A stretch of 64,000 nt of DNA, taken from Oxytricha trifallax (taxonomy: Eukaryota; Ciliophora; Spirotrichea; Sporadotrichida; Oxytrichidae). This document shows, one piece after another, positions 11,640-22,339 of this stretch. The first letter of the stretch is position 1. Every line of letters starts with the position of its first letter. A program made the position numbers and the translations under genes. Location of the stretch: assembly GCA_000711775.1 (NCBI GenBank), contig ARYC01000369.1:62001-126000 (forward strand), read 5' to 3'. The notes below the pieces were generated by a model, which saw only the letters and a program-made list of their open reading frames with translations, was not told where the DNA came from and ran no database searches.

Positions 11640-12430
11640 TCACATATTAAACTAACCCATAAAGGGGTTTGGATTCTCTTTCTTCTCCTCTTCTTATGGC
11701 TTGCTTGGGCCCATATTTCTTCTCTTAGTGCCAGCTCCTGCATCTATGTTCATTTCATCTGGTTTTTAGACATCTTTATAAAGCCTCTTGCTCACCTCAT
11801 AAATTGTCTACGACTTTCTTTCTCTGTGAACCTTTGCATGCTCTTTCATAAGATATATACCAGTGCCAGATTTTCCTGCAAAGTTATATCTCAAAGCTTA
11901 CTTGAAAGATAAGGATGCTTCTTAAGTTCCTCTAGCCAAGCTGAGCTTATGAGAATGCCTTGCTTTTTCTAGTCTTCAGGAGAGATAGAATATCGTTTCT
12001 TATGTGCTTCTTCAATTATTTCTCTGAGATACTCCTCTTTTATTGTACCAAGAACACCAAAGAAAAAGTTCCTCTCTGGTAGTTTATTAGAGAGTTGTTT
12101 CTTGGTAGGAAGGTAAACTACCACTTCCTCATCTTACATGGCATCCTCATAAAGATTAGTGACTGAAATCTCAGGGTAGTTTGGTATTTCTATCAACTTA
12201 ATTTCAGTGTTTTTGAAGGCTTTCTTCTCATCACAGAGTATCGCTCTTAGAAATGAGATTTTGGTACCTTCCATCGTCGGAAGGAATAATCCAACTGTTT
12301 AAGATGTCAATAGTCGTCAAGTTATCTTACCATGTAAAGTTAAATATCGATAGAGATCTTCCTTACTTCTGAATCTTGAGATCATTTCTTGAGCCTCGAC
12401 TCTTTTCATTTGATCATTGAGTGATTCCAT
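11640..12430 (-). CDS. TBE 22 kDa protein gene, two tiny introns
   Basis: ATG 12430-12428 to TGA 11642-11640. Without splicing the frame breaks; with introns 12295-12330 (36 nt) and 11876-11901 (26 nt), both GTAAG...AG, the exons (100, 393 and 236 nt) total 729 nt, or 242 residues. The protein is charged, K/E-rich, with a middle part such as PTKKQLSNKLPERNFFFG and a basic C-terminus ending NPFMGQFNM. Its function is unknown in this family. It diverges from the 57 kDa gene across the GTACC-rich region. The name follows the published TBE gene; the spliced length here is larger than 22 kDa. Confidence 0.8.
11876..11901 (-). other. Intron 2 of TBE-1 22 kDa gene (26 nt)
   Basis: GTAAGC...TTTGCAG. 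Identical length in TBE-2 (20154-20179) and TBE-3 (23935-23960), where it ends TTTGTAG. Removal restores a frame that continues for about 80 codons. Confidence 0.75.
12295..12330 (-). other. Intron 1 of TBE-1 22 kDa gene (36 nt)
   Basis: GTAAG at the 5' end and CAG at the 3' end, with a CTATTRAC-like branch motif inside. The same 36-nt length and ends are found in TBE-2 (19725-19760) and TBE-3 (24353-24388). Confidence 0.8.
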
Positions 12431-12589
12431 CTTTGTTCCTCTTCCTATTAATGAATTTCAAATTATAATTTATAGACTTCTGGATCCTATTGTTTAAAAA
12501 CTTACTATTAAATATGGGCATCTTATAGGAGGTCAACCCTGTAAAGATACGTGGAGAAAGTTCGCAGAAGCTGTAACAAACTTCAGAGA

Positions 12590-12876
12590 TGGAGCTCCAT
12601 TTTTATCAATTTAGTTCCATTAAATTAGTACTAAATTTGTTTAAATTTAATTAGTACCGGTACTAAATTCGTTTAAGTTTAATTGGTACCAATTTAATAG
12701 TACCAAAACTTAATTAGTACCTAGTTTTAATCCAGTGAGGTTTTAATGGAAAAGTTCCAATCTGGTTTAAAACTTAATTGGTACCAGTACCAACCTGAAC
12801 TTTATCTGAGTTGGTACCAGAATCAAAATTATTAAGAGTAAAATTACGAAAATTATACTTATAAACTGAGTATAAA
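12590..12876. promoter_or_regulatory. GTACC-repeat bidirectional control region of TBE-1
   Basis: The non-coding space between the divergent 22 and 57 kDa genes carries about a dozen GTACC/GGTAC/AGTAC motifs, many inside AATTGGTACC or TTAGTACC, in both orientations. The same arrangement is conserved in TBE-2 (19240-19440), TBE-3 (24650-24890) and, decayed, TBE-4 (54540-54760). This suggests a protein-binding region or promoter; no direct evidence. Confidence 0.5.
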
Positions 12877-12877
12877 T

Positions 12878-12988
12878 ATGAATTCTTAGAGCTTAGATCA
12901 AACCATCATTAATGCTGTTGCAACTCCTATATAGTCCAGATATAGCTATAGAGGTTTTAAGAGCTTTATAATAGAAATTTAAATTTGA
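12878..12988 (+). CDS. Conserved 36-codon upstream ORF of the 57 kDa gene
   Basis: ATG 12878 to TGA 12986-12988 encodes a small polar peptide (MNSQSLDQTIINAVATP...) that stops 8 nt before the ATG of the 57 kDa gene, in another frame. Length and sequence are kept in TBE-2 and TBE-3, and a diverged version in TBE-4. It could be a regulatory uORF or the true N-terminus of the 57 kDa protein joined by a frameshift; no intron with good ends was found. Confidence 0.45.
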
Positions 12989-12996
12989 ATTTAAAC

Positions 12997-14445
12997 ATGG
13001 CGGTCAACTTAAATCGTAGAGCGGCACTTTTAGGAGCAGGTCAATCAATGCTCAACTTTGGCTCCACTAAAAAGCCTGAAATCATTTATGTTGAGAGGGA
13101 GGTAGAGCTAAGAGCTCTTGAATTTGAAGCAGAGGTTTTTATCATAGAAGTATTAAACCAGAGGGAGAGTGCAGAGATAGGGGTTTAAACTTAAATTGAT
13201 TATGTTGAGGAGCTAAAAGAACAGCAACCAATCGAAAAGATAAAAATATATTAATGTGAAGACTGCTAGAATCATTTCTCAACTGAACAAAGCTTGAAGA
13301 GACACCTTAAAGAGGTACACTCTGGCAAAGCCAAGATCTATTTCAAGCATGAAAAGGTTGATGGTAGGTATTAGTGTACGACATGCATGAAATCATATAC
13401 TCACTCAGCTAAAGTTAAAAGGCATATGCAAAAGCATCACCTCAGTGAGTTCTTGATTGAAGATTAAGAGACTAAAAAACTAGTGCCAGCTAAAAGAAAA
13501 TCTAATACTCTTGAGTCATAAAGAGAGCAGCAAGAGAGACTCAAGAGACAGAAGCGATATGAATCGATGAACCAGCCAGCAGGTAATACAATTTTAGCAT
13601 GCTTCTAAGCGAAGGCTATGAATATACCTGCATTAAATGCAGTTGATCTCAGCACTTGTATTGAAAACTACTTGAATATAAACGTGCCTGCAAAAGCAAA
13701 GCTCATAGTAGTTGATGAGTATGCATACAAGGTGTATCCATTCAGTTATCTTATTAAGAACCAACAGTATTAGAACGAGTTTGCAAATGAATACATGGTA
13801 CTTAGAGAGGCCTAAAGAAAAGACTGCAAGAATTTGCTTAAGCTAAATGGTGTTATTTTAAGTTATGGTTTCATCGCATTAAGGCTAAAGAAATTTGAGA
13901 TGACTCTGAGAGACTACCTATATCACAATAGATACCCTGATGATTTAAACGATATACTCTCAGATATGATTCAGGGTGTTAAGGAGTCGCATGAACTTGG
14001 ATATGTTCATAGAGATTTGAAGCCTGAAAACTTTATGCTAAATCTCTGCCCTTTAGAAGTTGTGGTTATCGATTTCAATAGAGCTTTAAGTTAAGAGATC
14101 GTCACTTTAGCACAGGTACTTGGTACTCCAGGTTACTTCCCAATAAGAGAGAAGTGGACTAATGGTTCTGTTTAATGGGATGTTTGGGCAGTAGCAGCAA
14201 TAATATTAGAAAGTGACATGGAATGTATGTCTTACTTTGGTACAAAGCATGAAAAATAATCAATAAGTTTGGCTCAGAAACATATAAAGTAAGAAGATGT
14301 CTGCTAAGAAAGTAAAAGCATAGTAGAGATGATAATCGTGAGAGCTCCTAACTATCCTCGGTAAACATTAGATGACATAATAGACCCACTTGAGAGAGCA
14401 AGGTTCAAAAGATATAATAAAGACAAGCAGATAAAATTTGTATGA
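12997..14445 (+). CDS. TBE 57 kDa zinc-finger / kinase-like protein
   Basis: ATG 12997 to TGA 14443-14445, 482 codons with no internal UGA. Two C2H2 zinc fingers follow residue 87 (CEDC...H-x4-H and CTTC...H-x4-H). The C-terminal half has protein-kinase catalytic-loop features: VHRDLKPEN at residues 337-345, VIDFN in place of the usual DFG, then GTPGYFP. The N-lobe glycine loop is not evident, so activity is doubtful. A protein with zinc fingers and a kinase-like domain is characteristic of TBE elements. It diverges from the 22 kDa gene. Confidence 0.9.
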
Positions 14446-14587
14446 TTTAAGTAAACTAAAATTCATTAAATATTCATTAAATTAAGATAAAACCTGAATA
14501 TTGTCTACTAACCCCAATAAGACCCCAACTATACCCTACAAATCAAAGCACTTATAAACCTCACTAAGGGGTTTTGGGGTTTTGATT

Positions 14588-15424
14588 GAGTTATCTTAAG
14601 AACCAACAGTATTAGAACGAGTTTGCTAATGAATACATGATTCTTAGAGAGACCTAGAGAAAAGATTGCAAAAATTTGCTTAATCTTGATGGAGTTATTT
14701 TAAGCTACAGTTTCATCGCACTAAGACTCAAGAAATTTGAAATGACTCTAAGAGATTATATATATAAAAACAGATAACAAGATGACTTAAATGATATACT
14801 ATCAGATATGATTAAGGGTGCCAAAGAGTTGCATGAACTTGGATATGTTCATAGAGATTTGAAGCCTGAAAATGTAATGCTAAATCTCTGCCCATTAGAA
14901 GCAGTTTTATCGATTTCAATAGAGCATTAAGATAAGAAATCGTTACTTTAGCATACGTACTTGGGACTCCCGGATACTTCCCAATAAGAGAGAAGTGAAA
15001 AAATGGATCTGTCTAATGGAACGTTTGGCCAGTAGCTGCAATAATATTAGAAAGTGAAATAGAAAGAATGTCTTACTTAGGTACTAAACATGAAAAACAA
15101 TCAATAAGTTTGGCACAGAAACACATAAAGTAAGAAGATATCTCCAAAGAAATTAAAGCATAGTAGAGATGATAATCGTGAGAGCTCCTAACTATCCTTG
15201 CTAAACATTAGGTGAAATACTTAAGCCACTAGAGAGAGCAAGATTCAAGAGATACAACAAAGACAAGCAGATAAAATTTGTTTGAATTAAATCACTTAAA
15301 ACTCATTAAAAATAGATTAAATTCACATAAAACCTGTATTTTCTCTACCAACCCCAATAAGACCCCAAATCTACCCTACAAATCAAAACACTTATAAATC
15401 TCGCTATGGGGTTTTGGGGTTTTG
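14588..15424 (+). mobile_element. TBE-5: 3' fragment of an older TBE
   Basis: Starts inside the 57 kDa gene at the site matching 13743 of TBE-1 and runs to a complete right end (15408-15424) followed by ATT (15425-15427). The kinase-like part is readable at first (VHRDLKPEN near 14850) but loses frame near 14905. TBE-1 sits exactly at an ATT of this gene, so TBE-1 inserted into TBE-5; the left part of TBE-5 is gone. Confidence 0.85.
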
Positions 15425-15427
15425 ATT

Positions 15428-15618
15428 AATAAATGATATTCTCTTAATTTAAATTACTTTTACATACTTTTATAGTACAAATATATCGCTATAATATCTT
15501 GATAATCGTTAAATTTATATGTGAAGTTTTTTATAAAAATTTACACTGGTTATTTAATTTCGGAACTCGTTTTATTTAGAGTCAATTTTTCAATCTTTAA
15601 AATAATGAAATATTATTT
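15428..15618. other. AT-rich flank of TBE-5, nothing seen
   Basis: AT-rich sequence following the right ATT duplication. An ATG-initiated standard-code frame at 15521 crosses it but has AT-driven composition. Confidence 0.3.
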
Positions 15619-15750
15619 TAATAATAGGCAGAGGATGATAAGCAGAGTTTATCGTAGATACAATCGAGATAAGAAGCCGACCATCAGTTTTGTGCTAAAA
15701 AGACTTATCTTGATAAAGTGGAGATCCGAAGGTGTATTTTATAAAAATAA
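15619..15750 (+). CDS. Candidate coding segment (E/D/Q-rich)
   Basis: One plus frame reads AEDDKQSLSQIQSRQEADHQ and continues CAKKTYLDKVEIRR, a protein-like composition with Gln from UAA/UAG. A second frame over the same bases, with an ATG at 15521, is K/R-rich and also open. Only one can be real; I favour the first. Partner segments were not found. Confidence 0.35.
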
Positions 15751-16057
15751 ATGAATAAATACTTTTTTAAAAAATAAAATCTGAATATTTTTTTGATAAT
15801 ATAAGATAGATATCTTTTGGTCATAATTATCATAAAATTTATCTTATTTTTTAATGAATATTAATTTGACAAGCATTATTTTTATTATTATTTAAAATAT
15901 TATAAATAAATTGATGAAAAATGTTAAATAGTTCATATTATAAGCTAATATATAATTGACTAATTTATAAAAAAGTCTCCCATATAATTATTATTATTTT
16001 AAATTAAATACCCTCTAGGCCCGGCTCTAAAAACAAATTTCTCAAATCAGCAAAAAT
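15751..16057. other. AT-rich spacer
   Basis: No protein-like frame; ends just before the ATG of the three-segment gene. Confidence 0.3.
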
Positions 16058-16800
16058 ATGGCTAAATAATTTGCCTTAACAGATGAAACAATTAAGGCAA
16101 ATTATACTAATCAACTTCATTAAAATAAATATATTAATAGAATATTTATTGAATTTATAGTTATTGTGTAAATATTTTACGATTTTTTAAATCAGTAAAA
16201 CACTAAATTTTAATTTTTATTCTCAACAGGCTACACTCAAATAGATCTTAGCCAGACTTCCAAAGCTAGCAGACCCTAATCCTATAAGTGATCATGAAGA
16301 AGCTCAAAGACCTAGGCTCGAAGAAAGCAAATAGAGATCATTTGAATAAATCAAGCCAGTGCATTAACAGCTACTTGCTAGAAATAACACCCACGTTGTA
16401 AGTTCTTAAATCTTTGTTCAATACAAATAGAAATTGTGCGTGGACGGATTTCTCAAGGAGCTCTTCCCCAGAACCATCAAACCTCCTAATAAACTGGGAA
16501 AGTTGGCCGCAAAGAAAATGGGGAATCAAGTATAGGGCAAAACTATATAATACAATAAATATTAAGATTTCAATATAATTAATAAATAATTTTATACATA
16601 ATTATCTGCGGGAAAAGAGAAACAAAGTTCAAATTTGAAATTATATTTTTAAAGAAAACTATCACGAATACCAATCGCCCTAAATCTAACATCGGTAGAG
16701 GAAGATCCGCCGTCAAGTTAACAAACTTGAATCCTACCAAATTAGCAAAGTAGCCTACTATCTAAATTGCACAGCCAGTGGTTCCATTAAATATACATTA
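16058..16800 (+). CDS. Three-MDS host gene, 3' end missing
   Basis: MDS1 16058-16115 starts with ATG (MAKQFALTDETIKANYTNQ). Removing IES 16116-16227 (pointer TCAAC) and IES 16547-16662 (pointer AAAACTAT) joins three stretches in one frame. The product is K/Q/P-rich and basic near its visible end (RPKSNIGRGRSAVKLTN). The frame runs into AT sequence near 16800 without a stop, so further MDSs must lie elsewhere; none was identified. No domain recognised. The UAA/UAG codons are used for Gln throughout. Confidence 0.75.
16116..16227. other. IES, 112 bp, pointer TCAAC
   Basis: TCAAC at 16111-16115 and 16223-16227. AT-only insert without GT-AG ends at the pointer; removal gives ...NYTNQQATLKQ... 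in frame. Confidence 0.75.
16547..16662. other. IES, 116 bp, pointer AAAACTAT
   Basis: Eight-base repeat at 16539-16546 and 16655-16662. Removal joins VQGKT to ITNTNRPK in frame. Confidence 0.75.
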
Positions 16801-17114
16801 ATACATATTTATAGTAAATGATTTTAAAATAATTTCATCGAAAATAATTATATTTATTATATATCGTTTTGTCTAATTTGAACTTACAGAAATATAAAAC
16901 AAGCTATACTTTTTTTGTAAAAGCTAAATGTTCTATTATTATTTATCATTTTTAGATAAAGGTTTTGCAATTTTTTTCTAATATTTATATAAAATTTAAG
17001 TTAATAAGTAAAGTTACTTTTAAATTCTGTTTTTAAACTATTTTCAATTAATATTTAAGAAGATAATATGAATTATATAATAAATAGTCAGTCTTATTTT
17101 ATATTTAATTCTAA
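16801..17114. other. AT-rich spacer
   Basis: No coding frame or repeat recognised. Confidence 0.3.
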
Positions 17115-17435
17115 AATCAAAATAGCCTTTTGAATATAGGAAATTATTAAAAAACAAGATTTAAATATTATAAATTTCAATAAAGCTCAGTTCTTTGCAG
17201 TAAATTCTCCTTTTTAAGTGTTTCCATCATCATATTAAACTTCACTTATTATTGATGAAATTTAGATAGATATTCGCATTTGAGACATTACCATCTCAGC
17301 ATCTCTAATAAATATTTAAAATTTCGAAAAGTTGAAAAATCGATCTCTTCTTAGACTTAATGTTAACATTGAAGAGCCCATTTTTTAGAGCAATTTCAAT
17401 AACTTTGTGAGGATTAGTAAATTAAAATAGGCACA
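17115..17435 (+). repeat. Host duplication, left copy (TBE-3 empty site)
   Basis: About 320 bp match the reverse complement of 26644-26810 joined to 22340-22519. The single ATT at 17272-17274 corresponds to the two target copies flanking TBE-3, so this is the uninterrupted version of that site. Confidence 0.8.
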
Positions 17436-17616
17436 TTCTCAATTAATAATTATTAATTTAAAATTAATTAAAACATTCAAAACCCCAAAACCCCTTAGTG
17501 AGGTTTATAAGTGCTTTGATTTGTAGGGTATAGTTGTGGTCTTATTGGGGTTAGTAGAGAAAATGCAGGTTTTATGTGAATTTTAAGTATATTTAATGAT
17601 TATTAGGCGATTTAAC

Positions 17617-19063
17617 TCAAACAAATTTTATCTGCTTGTCTTTATTGTATCTCTTGAATCTTGCTCTCTCTAGTGGTTCAAGTAAATCGTCTAAGGATTA
17701 TCTTGGATATGATGGTGCTCTTACAATTATCATGTCTACAATCTGTTAGATTTCTTTGCAGATATCATCCTGCTTTATATGCTTAATGGCTAAACTTATT
17801 GATTATTTCTCTTATTTGGTACCATAGTAAGACATGCATTCCATGTCACTCTCTAAAATTATAGCAGCTACTGCCCATACATCCCACTAAACTGATCCAT
17901 TCGTCCACTTCTCTCTTATTGGGAAGTAGCCAGGAGTGCCAAGAACCTTTGCTAAAGTTACTATCTCCTATCTCAAGGCTCTATTGAAATCAATAACTAC
18001 GACTTCTAAAGGACAGAGGTTCAGCATTACATTTTCAGGTTTCAAATCTCTGTGAACATATCCAGGTTCATGCAACTCCTTGACACCCTTTATCATATCT
18101 GATAGTATATAATTCAAATCATTTGGGTATCTATTATGATATAAATAATCTCTCAGAGTCATTTCATATTTCTTAAGCCTTAGTGCGATAAAACCATCGC
18201 TTAAAATAGCACCATCTAGCTTAATCAAGTTCTTGCAGTTTTATCTCTATGCCTCTCTAAGAATCATATTTCGTTAGCAAACTCATTTTAGTATTGCTCG
18301 TTCTTAAGGAGAAAGCTGAAAGGGTACACCTTGTATGCATACTCATCAACCACTATAAGCTTTGCCTTGTTAGGAACACTTATATCCAAGTAATTCTCAA
18401 TACAACTACTTAGATTAATTGCATTCAATGCAGGAATGCTCATAGCATTTGCTTGAAAGCAGGCTAGAATTGTATTGCCAGCAGGTTAGTTCATCGATTC
18501 TTATCTTTTCTGTCTCTTGAGCTTCTCCTGTAACAATCTTTAAGACTCGACAGTATTTGATTTTCTTTTAGCTGGCACAAGTTTTAATGTATCTTTATCT
18601 AAAAACAAGAACTCACTGAGGTGATGCTTTTGATGTGCTTCTTAACTTTTGCAGAGTGAGTATAAGACTTCATACAACTTGTACATTAGTACCTTCCATC
18701 CACTTTTTCATGCTTGAAATAGATCTTGGCTTTGCCAGAGTGTACCTCTTTAAGATGTCTCTTCAAGCTTTGTTCTGATGAGAAAAGATTCTAGCAGTCT
18801 TCACATTGATATGTTTTTATCTTTACAATTGGTAGCTGTTCTTTTAGCTCCTCAACTTAATCAATTTAAGTTTAAACCCCTATCTCTGCACTCTCCCTCT
18901 GGTTTAATACTTCTATGATAAAGACCTCTGCTTCAAATTCAAGAGCTCTTCGCTCTACCTCCCTCTCAATATAAATGATTTCAGGCTTTTTAGTGGAGCC
19001 AAAGTTGAGCATTGATTGATCTGCTCCTAAAAGTGCCGCTCTACGATTTAAGTTGACCGCCAT
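17617..19063 (-). pseudogene. TBE-2 57 kDa gene, two 1-base deletions
   Basis: ATG 19063-19061 to TGA 17619-17617 is 1447 bp, two fewer than the intact copy. One base is missing in the second zinc finger (near 18632) and one near 18268 upstream of the kinase-like half. The zinc-finger cysteines and VHRDLKPEN are still present in separate frames. Confidence 0.85.
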
Positions 19064-19071
19064 GTTTAAAT

Positions 19072-19182
19072 TCAAATTTAAATTTCTATTATAAAGCTCT
19101 TAAAACCTCTATAGCTATAGCTGGACTATATAGGAGTAGCAACAGCATTAATGATGGTTTGATCTAAGCTCTAAGACTTCAT
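19072..19182 (-). CDS. Conserved 36-codon uORF in TBE-2
   Basis: Same length and nearly the same sequence as 12878-12988 of TBE-1; ends 8 nt before the 57 kDa ATG. Confidence 0.4.
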
Positions 19183-19624
19183 ATTTATACATAGTTTATA
19201 ACTATAAATTTTCTAATTTTATGCTTAATATTTTTAATTTTGGTACCAACTGAGAATAAATTCAGGTGGTACTGAAACCAATTAGGTTTTGAACCATTGG
19301 AACTTTTACATTAAAACCTCATTAGTTTAAAACTAGGTACTAATTAAGTTTTGGTACTATTAAATTGGTACCAATTAAAATTAAACAAATTTAGTACCAG
19401 TACTAATTAAAATTAAACAAATTTAGTAATAATTTAATGAACTAAATTGATAAAAATGGAGCTCAATCTCTGAAATTTGTTACAGCTTCTGCAAACTTTC
19501 TCCACGTATCTTTGCAGGGTTGACTCCTATAAGATGCCCATATTTAATAGTAAGATTTTAAACAATAGGATCCAGAAGTCTATAAATTATAATTTGAAAT
19601 TCATTAATAGGAAGAGGAACAAAG

Positions 19625-20414
19625 ATGGAATCTATAAGTACTGCAATGAAGAGGGTTGAAGCTTAAGAAATGATATCAAGATTCAGAAGTAAGGAAGATC
19701 TCTATCGATACCTAACTTTACATGGTAAGATAACTTGATGACTATTAACATATTATACAGATGGTTTATTCCTTCCAACTATGGAAGGTACCAAAATTTC
19801 ATTCTTGAAAGCAATAATTTGTGAGGAGAAGATAGCTTTTAAAAATAAAGAGATTAAACTAATAGAAATTCCCAACTACCCTGAGATTTCAGTCACTAAT
19901 CTTTATGAGGATGCCATGTAAGATGAGGAAGTGGTAGTTTACCTTCCTACCAAGAAACAACTCTCTAATAAACTACCAGAGAGGAACATTTTCTTTGGTG
20001 TTTCTTGTACAATAAAAGAGGAGTATCTCAGAGAAATAATTGAAGAAGCACATAAGAAACGATATTCTATCTCTCCTGAAGACTAGAAAAAGCAAGGCAT
20101 TCTAATAAGCTCAGCTTGGCTAGAGGAACTTAAGAAGCATCCTTATCTTTCAAGTAAGCTTTGACATATAACTTTGTAGGAAAATCTGGCACTGGTATAT
20201 ATCTTATGAAAGAGCATGCAAAGGTTCACAGAGAAAGAAAGTCGTAGACAATTTATGAGGTGAGCAAGAGGCTTTATAAAGATGTCTAAAACCAGATGAA
20301 ATGAACATAGATGGAGGAGCTGGCACTAAGAGAAGAAATATGGGCCCAATCAAGCCATAAGAAGATGAGAAGAAAGAGAAGCCAAACCCTTTTATGAGCC
20401 AATTTAATATGTGA
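19625..20414 (+). pseudogene. TBE-2 22 kDa gene
   Basis: Exons 19625-19724, 19761-20153 and 20180-20414 with the two conserved introns. Total 728 nt: one A is missing from an A-run near 20287 compared with TBE-1, which shifts the last 45 codons and gives an early UGA. Exons 1 and 2 are intact. Confidence 0.75.
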
Positions 20415-20420
20415 ATATAT

Positions 20421-21487
20421 TCATTCGTTTAAATCTAAAACTTATTTATAAACATTCATTCTTCCCTTTCTCGCACAAACTGTTGTCTTATCTACTCTCA
20501 CTCTCTTACAGCTGCTTTGAATTAAGTCTACTGTATCGATGGGCAAGTCATGCATAAGATGATACAGCAGCAGCTTCTTGTAGTGAGTCTTGATTTAACT
20601 CCAGTAGAATTCAATTCCATTAAATTAAGGGCTATAAGGAACGTTGTATACAGGAGTTATGTTTAGCTCTTCATAAGCTTTCTTAGACTCCTTAGTCTTA
20701 TGAACTGAGAGGTTATCAACAAACAGGATGATCTCTTGGTTACTATACTTCTCTCTGAGCTTATGTAGGAACTCTATATACTACTCTCGCTTAATAGAGC
20801 GAGGGTGAATAACATAACTCTCTAGGCCTGAATCTTCACTTATACCAGCTAAAATTGCATGGGTGACTACCTTCACTTTTTAATCATAGACTTCTATATT
20901 ATCATACTTCTTATACCAAGACTTATTAATAAAGGTGTTGAAGGTAAACACAGCTTCATCAGCGTGTATGAACTTGATGTTATTAGTAATAGCTCTCTGC
21001 ATTTAATCATATATTAATAGTTTAAATTATTACTATAAAATGGCACTGTAAAATCAATCACTCTCTTCACTCTGTTGACAGTCTTGAAAGTAATACCATT
21101 TCTTCTATAAATATTGGTTATAGTCTAAGGAGAGATACGCATGTTTGGAAACTTGCGATGCAACATGACAGCTCGCTAGTCAAGAGGAAAGTGTGCCCAA
21201 TACTTTAAAGTCTTCGAGTCGCAGAGGAAGTCAATATGGTGCTGTGAGAACTTTTATTTTCTTGCAGGATGCGTTCAACAACCAGAATTAAAATGCTAAA
21301 CAGCTAGCAAGCAGTGATACCTAACAGTTGAGGCACTCTTGCGTAATAACTTTGCTATTGCTGCATAATTTAGTACAGGTTTGGCTTAGTCTATATTAAT
21401 ACTTGTACCATACCTAAGCTTAAGCAGTAAATCTAAATATTACTCATCATAAATAGACCCTAAATTTCGCTAATTTCTATTTCTCAT
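20421..21487 (-). pseudogene. TBE-2 42 kDa transposase gene
   Basis: ATG 21487-21485 to TGA 20423-20421. Two extra bases in the short TA run near 21010 shift the frame just before the first catalytic Asp. The in-frame UGA of codon 71 is also present (NSGC-stop-THPARK). The DDE motifs remain readable. Confidence 0.85.
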
Positions 21488-21639
21488 TTTGAAAATTGGC
21501 CTAATTTCTCTACTAACCCCAATAAGACCCCAAATCTACCCTACAAATCAAAGCACTTATAAACCTCACTAAGGGGTTTTGGGGTTTTGATTACTATAAA
21601 TTAGAAAGTTAATTGCTAGTTGGTACCAACCACTTGGGA

Positions 21640-22190
21640 CTTTCTGATAGAGCTTTCTACTACACTAAGGCCTACCGAGGGCATGTAGGGGGTTGCTGGG
21701 CGCAACGCATGAGGGACCAGTCGGCGGGGTTCAATCTGTCAGCGTACACTCCTCGAGTGAGCTGGATCCTAAGATTTCCCCTGCATTAGATGAGTCTACT
21801 GGCTTGAGTTCAGTTTCCTAGGTAATAGGGAGCAGGATGAAGGTACGCTCTGCCTTCAAAAATGAGAAGACGAAAACCTTTGAAGCCAACGATAAGGATT
21901 TTTCTCCCACACCGGGTTAGGGAGCTGAAGCTACCACAGCGAAAGGATAGGGATTACGTTTCCCAGCAGCGGTGGGACCGGTAAGCGTTTTTCTCCATCT
22001 TCTGTCACTCTGGTAGGATCCTACGAGCTCTGTCCTCCATGGTGAAAACCCGGTTGACATCTTGATTTAGGGTGAAGACTAGGTGATAGCAAGAATGGTT
22101 TTTTCGGAGTTTTCTACTTCACGACTGCCACGTCACGGAATTTGCCACGTCAACTCATTCAGATACGTCTACGTCACGACTAAGATTGAT
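21640..22190. other. GC-rich island between TBE-2 and TBE-3
   Basis: About 550 bp of mixed, CpG-containing sequence stand out from AT-rich DNA. Both strands are open: plus strand roughly 21650-22230 without UGA and without an early ATG (DKDFSPTPGQGAEATT), minus strand from ATG near 22058 to TGA near 21735 (MSTGFSPWRTELVGSY...), about 110 codons. Which is coding, if either, cannot be told. The right end has three CACGTCA/TACGTCA-like motifs (22125-22185). I do not recognise it; it may be an insert of foreign or structural-RNA-like origin. Confidence 0.5.
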
Positions 22191-22339
22191 GGTTTGATTT
22201 TAGTATTAAACAGTGATATGTTAAATTTATTTGATTCTAATCATTAAACACAAAACATTACTATTAAAAATTCTATATATATTAAATCCATTATTGAAAT
22301 TTTTAATCTTTAATCATTAAAACTTAAAATGGTTTAATT

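Larger units (their letters stand above)
10467..14584 (+). mobile_element. TBE transposon copy 1 (4118 bp, complete)
   Basis: Ends are CAAAACCCCAAAACCCC (10467-10483) and its reverse complement (14568-14584), inside longer inverted repeats of about 80 bp. ATT flanks both ends (10464-10466 and 14585-14587), as expected for the ANT target duplication of TBE elements. It carries the 42 kDa transposase (+), the 22 kDa gene (-) and the 57 kDa zinc-finger/kinase gene (+). This is the least damaged copy: the 22 and 57 kDa frames are intact and the transposase has one in-frame UGA. Confidence 0.95.
17478..21589 (-). mobile_element. TBE transposon copy 2 (4112 bp)
   Basis: Ends CAAAACCCCAAAACCCC at 17478-17494 and the complement at 21573-21589, flanked by ATT (17475-17477 and 21590-21592). 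Gene order is reversed relative to TBE-1. All three genes carry small indels, so this copy is probably non-autonomous. Confidence 0.95.

Noticed and set aside
21640..22190. rRNA or tRNA gene in the GC-rich island
   Set aside because: A GGTTCAATC stretch looks like a tRNA B box, but no matching A box or cloverleaf could be built and no conserved rRNA core was recognised.
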